Of a stretch of 32,117 nucleotides of DNA, positions 29,433-32,117 are shown piece after piece. Position numbers and translations under genes: made by a program. The stretch is taken from contig JAGLRN010000009.1 of the NCBI GenBank assembly GCA_023136265.1, positions 1-32,117 on the forward strand. The letters run 5' to 3'. The stretch comes from Thermoplasmata archaeon. Its GTDB lineage: Archaea > Thermoplasmatota > Thermoplasmata > RBG-16-68-12 > JAGMCJ01. Under the pieces are notes generated by a model that was given only the letters and a program-made list of their open reading frames with translations, was not told the origin of the DNA and made no database searches. Positions within the stretch are counted from its first letter, which is position 1. Each line of letters starts with the position of its first letter.

Positions 29433-30218
29433 CTAGTTGTACACGTACCAAGTCTGCGGCAGGTCCACCCACACCCAGTAGCCCTCGCCCGTTAACATCA
29501 TGTCCGTGTCCGTCAGGTGTGTCAGATGGAATGGTGGCGTGTCGTCGTAGCCGTCGACCATCTTGTAATCAACATCCGCCAAAGCGTCCTGCACTGGCAT
29601 GGGAGTGAAGCACGGGTAGCCCACGAAGTTCCACTGGTGGCCGAGCCGAATCTCCGTGACCTCAGGAACGAGTCCCGCAACAACGAGATGATCGTCCTTC
29701 GTTATCTGGATCCAGAATCCCATCTTGTGGTTGATGAAGTACAGATCGCGATGGTGCTTGAACGTCCAGTAGGACTTCCAGTGATCCTTCTGATCGGACG
29801 ACTTGTAGTAGCGGACATGGTTGTAGCTGCCCGTCAGGGATTGCAGGACGGTCTCGATCGTCTCATCGTCCTGCACCAGCGGTACGGAAGCGATCCGCTT
29901 CCCCGCTTCCATGAACCTCACGAACTTGCCCGCCTGGTCCTTCCAGTTCGTGTATCCGTCCGTGTCGTTCGCCTGCACATAGAAGAAGTAGTCGGACCAG
30001 TTGCCGTCTCCCCAACCCGCCAAGGTCAGGAAAGTCGTTCCTGGCGGGAGCTCCGTGAGGAAGTGATAACCCGCCCCGCCGGAATCATATGAGTCGCTCC
30101 AGTAGACCGCGTAGTTGACGACATCGTCAAAGCCCGAGCCGTCGTCGGAGGACAGTTCCCACTCTACGAGCACGTCCTCGAGGTCGGTTCCCGTCAAGAT
30201 CGCTCTCATCAGGTCTGG
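29433..30218. repeat. Direct repeat copy B (C-terminal module, PKD-protein gene)
   Basis: This is the second copy of the module at 26660-27445, encoding the FN3-like domain and the GKRIASVPLVQ...WNFVGYP domain at the end of the PKD protein. Confidence 0.85.
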
Positions 30219-31475
30219 CGGGTCCGGGCGCGGGTCCAGGACCACAACGATTATCGTGTCCGTGCCCGTGAGATTGTCATCGTCCATGACCGTGAGCGTG
30301 GCGTAGAACTCTCCCGCTTCGAGGTACGTGTGGTTCACTGTCACTCCGCCGGCGCTGTCACCGTCACCGAAATCCCAGGAGTAGTCGACTATGAATCCGT
30401 CGGGGTCGTATGAGCCGCTCCCGTCGAAGGTGACGACCTCCCACATGAATACGACCTTGTTGTCCCCGGCGTCGGCCACCGGCGGCAGCTTCATTGCTCT
30501 GCCTGTCTCCACGCCCATCGTGAAGTCGTACATGCAGTCGTTCGTGTCCGAGCCTGGGAGCGGGTATCGGTGAATCTCGTACCCCTCGTAGGGGGCGTAC
30601 GCGTCGGGCATTATCGTGTTGTCCGGCTCTCCGTAGTGGGTCCCGTTCCAGCTGCCATTGAACTCGACCCTGTCCACGACAACGTCCCTTCCCGCGAATG
30701 GTGCGCCCGTTGAGTTGGGATTCTCCCAGACGAGCTTGATCTCGTCGCCGTCTGGGTCGAGGTAGTCCGCGGAACCCAGGTCGACGTAAAGGTAGCCCGC
30801 AAGCGACGTCTCCCCCGTAAGGTCAATCCGTGTTCCGTCGTGGATCTGCCCATCGTTCTTCTCCAGGTAGTAGTGTCTCATCGGCATCCCAGGAGGCGCG
30901 TAGATGTACAGGTACTGGCTCCCCTGGTCCGTCGGCATCGTGGTGATGTTGTTTATCTTCGGCAGTGTTGGCGGCTGGGTCGACGCAACGGTCAGGTCCA
31001 TGTACTCAGCGACGAACGTCCGCCAGGTCGCATTCTGTTCGAATATCCAGCTTGAGGCGTTCGACCCTGGCGAAGCGCCGAAGTCGGTCATGTCCCCCCA
31101 GACGTACATGATGTCGTCAACGCCGTGATCGCCGCCCTCTTTGATCCAGGGAGTGTCGGGATCGGAGGGAATCGTGACTTGGTTACCATTGGTGTCCACG
31201 TCATACTTCCCGGATCGATTCCCAGGGTCCGGGTCCAGTGCGTCGTAGAAGGTCACGTTCCATCCGTACATGACGCCGTCGATCCACGCGGTCACCAGCT
31301 GACCGGAATCCAATCGCACGCCCTGCACGTCGTACGCATGGCCGTATGCGTTGTGAGGAACGGGAATCGCCGCCATCGAGTTCATCACAAGCGGATTCAC
31401 TGACACCACAATGAATGCGAAAATCACAAGCCCACAAATCGAGGTTCTGCCCACAAACCTTCGGTTCTCCACCAT
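29433..31475 (-). CDS. Exported PKD-domain protein sharing the duplicated C-terminal module
   Basis: This is a 680-residue exported protein. A signal peptide covers about residues 9-36 (RTSICGLVIFAFIVVSV). A long beta-rich domain without a recognised family follows (37-330; tyrosine- and tryptophan-rich, with several NxT/NxS glycosylation sequons). A PKD domain lies at about 332-416 (GSGSYDPDGFIVDYSWDFGD, NHTYLEAGEFYATLTV). The last 261 residues, FN3-like plus a terminal module ending in WVWVDLPQTWYVYN, are shared with the protein at 26660. ATG 31475 has GGAGGGA six bases upstream. There is no transmembrane anchor, so it is either released or held by the shared end module; a cell-surface role is inferred. 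Confidence 0.85.
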   Translation of the reverse strand: MVENRRFVGRTSICGLVIFAFIVVSVNPLVMNSMAAIPVPHNAYGHAYDVQGVRLDSGQLVTAWIDGVMYGWNVTFYDALDPDPGNRSGKYDVDTNGNQVTIPSDPDTPWIKEGGDHGVDDIMYVWGDMTDFGASPGSNASSWIFEQNATWRTFVAEYMDLTVASTQPPTLPKINNITTMPTDQGSQYLYIYAPPGMPMRHYYLEKNDGQIHDGTRIDLTGETSLAGYLYVDLGSADYLDPDGDEIKLVWENPNSTGAPFAGRDVVVDRVEFNGSWNGTHYGEPDNTIMPDAYAPYEGYEIHRYPLPGSDTNDCMYDFTMGVETGRAMKLPPVADAGDNKVVFMWEVVTFDGSGSYDPDGFIVDYSWDFGDGDSAGGVTVNHTYLEAGEFYATLTVMDDDNLTGTDTIIVVVLDPRPDPPDLMRAILTGTDLEDVLVEWELSSDDGSGFDDVVNYAVYWSDSYDSGGAGYHFLTELPPGTTFLTLAGWGDGNWSDYFFYVQANDTDGYTNWKDQAGKFVRFMEAGKRIASVPLVQDDETIETVLQSLTGSYNHVRYYKSSDQKDHWKSYWTFKHHRDLYFINHKMGFWIQITKDDHLVVAGLVPEVTEIRLGHQWNFVGYPCFTPMPVQDALADVDYKMVDGYDDTPPFHLTHLTDTDMMLTGEGYWVWVDLPQTWYVYN

Positions 31476-31552
31476 CAGATTCCCTCCGGTGAGTTCTCGA
31501 TGAGGCTACGACTACTTAGTTTTTTCCCGTCTGGATGGGGGAGCCTGGCCCA

Positions 31553-31639
31553 AGGTTAACCTTGTTTGAAGTTAACTTCGAGAGTCCATGCGGCGCAACT
31601 CGACGACTCCCCTGGCGGTTAACCATGGGTATGGTTAAC
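31553..31639. repeat. Two pairs of GTTAAC palindromes upstream of the PKD-protein gene
   Basis: GTTAAC occurs at 31555, 31571, 31618 and 31634. Each pair is separated by exactly ten bases (16 start to start), and the pairs are 63 bases apart. Several sites extend to larger palindromes (AAGGTTAACCTT, GAAGTTAACTTC), and the second pair forms an eight-base inverted repeat, GTTAACCA/TGGTTAAC. They lie about 80-165 bases before ATG 31475, within the 216-base gap to the GNAT gene, and probably bind a dimeric regulator. Confidence 0.6.
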
Positions 31640-31691
31640 TTTCCGTGAAGCCTGCTGGAAGGTGCGGGAGCCTCTCCTCGATTCCGACCGC

Positions 31692-32117
31692 TCACCGTTC
31701 GATTCTCTTGCCCAGGAAGTGCCTCTCGGGCGTGAACCCCGTTTTCTCGTACATCTTCATGGCGATTGGATTGTTGACCGCAACCTCCAGCTTGACCGCC
31801 TCGAGGCCTCTCATGATGCAGAAGTCCTCCGCCGCTTTCAGAAGCATGCTCGCCACTCCCGATCTTCGGAACCGCTCCTCCACGAAGATGTCATAGATGA
31901 AGCCGTATCCCGCAGGGGAGAATATGTTCTTGGTCTCTCCGACGACTGTGTATCCCGCAAAATCACCATTCTCATCCTCCGCCACGTAGATCTTGTTCGC
32001 CCTGTCCTTCAGCACAGGCTCGATGACCTGGAGGGACGTCTTTCTCCATTTTGTGTAATCACATCCTCTCCTCTCGCTCTCGGGTATGTCCCGCCAGACC
32101 GTCTCAACGCTCCTCTC
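31692..32117 (-). CDS. GNAT family N-acetyltransferase, N-terminus cut by window end
   Basis: The frame is open through the right edge of the window, so at least 141 residues are visible and the start lies beyond; the GTG at 32015 is internal. The GNAT fold is clear: YIDDIFVEERFRRSGVAS-like strand and loop (exactly IYDIFVEERFRRSGVASML), where RRSGVA is the acetyl-CoA pyrophosphate loop, then LEVAVNNPIAMKMYEKTGF, the last strand and helix. These enzymes acetylate amines such as protein N-termini or small molecules; the substrate is not predictable here. It reads toward the paired palindromes, which separate it from the PKD-protein gene. Confidence 0.88.
   Translation of the reverse strand, partial: ERSVETVWRDIPESERRGCDYTKWRKTSLQVIEPVLKDRANKIYVAEDENGDFAGYTVVGETKNIFSPAGYGFIYDIFVEERFRRSGVASMLLKAAEDFCIMRGLEAVKLEVAVNNPIAMKMYEKTGFTPERHFLGKRIER

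Noticed and set aside
31618-31639. The GTTAACCA/TGGTTAAC hairpin as a terminator of the GNAT gene
   Set aside because: No T-run follows on the minus strand, and the same hexamer recurs with regular spacing, which fits protein binding sites better.

Overview
The window looks like a chromosomal segment of a euryarchaeote, most likely a member of the Thermoplasmatota. The signs are an XPD-type Fe-S helicase, the mre11-rad50-nurA-herA recombination cluster, a PolB2-type B-family polymerase, CDP-archaeol synthase (CarS), archaeal SepF, FtsZ-family and KaiC-like proteins, and archaeal promoters. Many genes have an AT-rich TATA box centred about 25-27 bases upstream of a leaderless ATG or GTG. Others have short leaders with GGAGG or GAGGTG ribosome sites. 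The lineage is inferred from gene content; no rRNA or tRNA gene was found to confirm it.

Layout. Positions 1-5.2 kb hold a truncated gene, sepF, two paralogous KaiC/RecA-like ATPases (minus strand) whose ends overlap sepF and the XPD-like helicase, a small Thermoplasmatota-type protein and a possible 65-residue protein. Positions 5.3-10.7 kb read on the plus strand: carS, a zinc-finger/orotate-phosphoribosyltransferase fusion, a membrane-anchored clostripain-like protease ending in a RING-like zinc domain, a two-repeat HARP-like protein, and both exonuclease VII subunits (xseA-xseB).

Positions 10.7-17.0 kb read on the minus strand. A tight operon encodes a RadA-like protein with a degenerate P-loop, an 84-residue protein and a B-family polymerase with both its polymerase and exonuclease catalytic motifs eroded. 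Next come the wreck of an ABC permease, its still intact ATPase, a DUF72 protein and a glycine-rich membrane protein. A divergent COG1031-type radical SAM/HhH protein covers 17.1-18.7 kb. The minus-strand operon mre11-rad50-nurA-herA fills 18.7-24.9 kb. Its Rad50 has no CxxC zinc hook and lacks a normal start codon where one is expected.

Positions 25.0-32.1 kb hold an FtsZ/tubulin-family protein with altered GTP-binding and catalytic loops, a two-helix membrane protein, two large exported proteins sharing a duplicated C-terminal module, an array of paired GTTAAC palindromes, and a GNAT acetyltransferase cut by the window end.

Functionally the window is rich in DNA repair (XPD, ExoVII, PolB2 operon, Mre11/Rad50/NurA/HerA) and cell division (SepF and the FtsZ-like protein). 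A recurring theme is proteins that keep a family fold while losing canonical active-site residues: PolB2, the RadA-like protein, the FtsZ-like protein, Rad50 without its hook, and KaiC-like proteins with a Gly-to-Met change in Walker A. The PolB2 operon and the divergent FtsZ are the best candidates for unusual biology. No CRISPR array, insertion sequence or prophage was seen.
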